From assembly GCA_002162675.1 (NCBI GenBank), contig MAAE01000028.1:62001-126000 (forward strand): 64,000 bases of DNA, given 5' to 3'. Below are positions 62,972 to 64,000 of this stretch, piece after piece. This DNA comes from Colwellia sp. 39_35_sub15_T18 (GTDB lineage Bacteria; Pseudomonadota; Gammaproteobacteria; Enterobacterales; Alteromonadaceae). The notes beneath the pieces were generated by a model. The model made no database searches. It saw only the letters and a program-made list of their open reading frames with translations, and was not told where the DNA came from. The first letter of the stretch is position 1, and every line of letters begins with the position of its first letter. The translations under genes and the position numbers were made by a program.

Positions 62972-63412
62972 CTATTGGTAGTCGCCTAAATTCCAATTAC
63001 CGATATCATCTTCTGTGCCTACTTCCCCATCAGGACCGGCGGTAAAGACATCCATTTTTCCTTGTTCACCCGGATTTAATAAAAGGTATTCATTACCCCA
63101 AGGATCTTTAGGAAGCCGTTTTACATAACCACCATCGGGAAAGCGACGTGGTAGCGGCTCTATATCGGTTTGATCCGTTAATGCCTCTAACCCTTGCTCG
63201 GTACTTGGGTAATCATAATTATCCAATTTGTACATACTTAACGAGTTTTCTAATGCCGTTATGTCTTGCACTGATTTTTGCAATTTAGCCGTGTCTTGAC
63301 TACCGATTAAATTCGGCACTACCACACTTAGCATCATGCCGATGATTACAATGACTACCATCACTTCTAATAGAGTGAAACCCTGAGCATTTTTAAATTT
63401 ATTTTTAACCAT
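62972..63412 (-). CDS. gspG: Type II secretion major pseudopilin GspG
   Basis: 146 residues from ATG 63412, which has TTAGGAA upstream and gives a short basic leader before the cleavage site QG/FTLLEVMVVIVIIGMML. An in-frame ATG at 63487 would give an overlong leader and is rejected. The calcium-site end DGEVGTEDDIGNWNL and YPSTEQGLEAL are family hallmarks. Major component of the secretion pseudopilus. Confidence 0.95.
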   Translation of the reverse strand: MVKNKFKNAQGFTLLEVMVVIVIIGMMLSVVVPNLIGSQDTAKLQKSVQDITALENSLSMYKLDNYDYPSTEQGLEALTDQTDIEPLPRRFPDGGYVKRLPKDPWGNEYLLLNPGEQGKMDVFTAGPDGEVGTEDDIGNWNLGDYQ

Positions 63413-63501
63413 AATATTTCCTAACCACTTCTCTAACGTAAAGTTAACGTAAATTTCACTGGATAAGTGAGTGTTGAATAATAACAAGTATTACCAACAA
63501 G

Positions 63502-64000
63502 CTATCCACCAACAAAGGTATTCAATTTCAAAATAGGCTCTAATATCGCCATCACAATAAATAACACCACACCCGCCATTACCACCATTAAAGCGGGTTC
63601 AAAAGCCTTTAATGATATGTTTACCAAAGCCTCAAACTCTCTATCTTGGTTATCTGCCGCACGACCTAACATCTGCTCAAGTTGGCCACTTTTTTCGCCA
63701 CTGGCTATCATGTGTAGCATCATTGGCGGAAACAATTTTGTTTGTTCTAATGACGTGCGTAAACTTGCCCCTTCCCTTACTTTATCAGCGGCTGCTTTGA
63801 CTTGCTGTTTGATAAAAAGGTTGTCTAATACTTCACCTGATATTTTCATGCTTTCTAATAACGGTACCGCACTGGCGGTTAAAATACTCAACGTGCGAGC
63901 AAAACGAGCGGTATTTATGCCTTTGGCAACTTTGCCGATACCTGGCAAGGCAATAACGTGTTGATGATAAGCCATTTCAAACTTTGGCTTTTTCAATAAC
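63502..64000 (-). CDS. gspF: Type II secretion inner-membrane protein GspF (partial, N-terminus beyond window)
   Basis: About 166 C-terminal codons are visible and the frame continues past the right edge. GINTARFARTLSILTASAVP, the conserved LFPPMMLHMIASGEKSGQLE and the final span (EPALMVVMAGVVLFIVMAIL) are those of GspF. It forms the central platform protein that couples the ATPase to the pseudopilus. The stop is 90 nt before the gspG start. Confidence 0.95.
   Translation of the reverse strand, partial: LLKKPKFEMAYHQHVIALPGIGKVAKGINTARFARTLSILTASAVPLLESMKISGEVLDNLFIKQQVKAAADKVREGASLRTSLEQTKLFPPMMLHMIASGEKSGQLEQMLGRAADNQDREFEALVNISLKAFEPALMVVMAGVVLFIVMAILEPILKLNTFVGG

Overview
The window is AT-rich DNA from a marine gammaproteobacterium of the Alteromonadales. 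Colwellia or a close relative (Colwelliaceae) is the best guess. The grounds are the argCBFGH(A) cluster with a GNAT domain fused to ArgH, the metJ/metBL pair, the yheV-yheS-yheT-yheU and nudE/cysQ/yrfG neighbourhoods, a gsp type II secretion operon, a nickel superoxide dismutase, and many small intergenic repeats. No rRNA, tRNA, CRISPR array, IS transposase or prophage gene was seen.

Layout. 1-8.9 kb: arginine biosynthesis, with argC-B-F-G-H(A)-A leftward and argE divergent. 9-14.3 kb: a Fur-marked metal and oxidative-stress region with a decayed TonB-receptor remnant, a pseudoazurin-like copper protein, a NiSOD/SodX/membrane-transporter operon, two complementary bacterioferritin subunits, and a candidate Fur-repressed small RNA. 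14.5-26 kb: a TonB receptor divergent from an ExbB-like/DUF2149/CobN-like/FbpABC series, read here as haem uptake followed by periplasmic iron removal and iron import. 26-34 kb: GST, a degenerate HD-domain protein, metL-metB divergent from metJ with MetJ operators, and hemE. 34-43.5 kb: a GGDEF protein, thioesterase, S1/P1 nuclease, glycosyltransferase, FkpA, WD40 lipoprotein, SlyX, a LysR regulator facing a truncated SRPBCC gene, and an unknown protein. 43.5-49 kb: yheV/yheS/yheT/yheU, interrupted by a Sel1 protein, a 43-residue DUF3149 protein with an FNR-type promoter, and an orphan flagellin-like gene. 49-51.5 kb: a STAS-like protein, cysQ, nudE and yrfG. 51.5-57.4 kb: nitrate uptake (porin, ABC transporter, NasT). 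57.5-64 kb: type II secretion gspF to gspN.

The most informative regulatory region is the nitrate leader. A sigma-54 promoter is followed by two hexaloop hairpins (loops AACGGC and AACGAA, both with A1 and G4, the ANTAR signature) and then a 19-bp perfect terminator just before nrtA. The neighbouring nasT encodes the matching ANTAR antiterminator and has its own sigma-54 promoter, so nitrogen limitation and nitrate probably both gate this operon. In the iron region, four Fur boxes, a PMF-motor-linked CobN-like protein and a structured RNA complementary to both bfr ribosome binding sites suggest an integrated iron-sparing and haem-iron programme.

At least three dispersed repeat families occur. 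One is a roughly 120-bp element with 12-bp terminal inverted repeats, present seven times, of which one copy is read as the N-terminus of the FbpA-like protein. A hexanucleotide tandem repeat lies just upstream of the nitrate-cluster porin.
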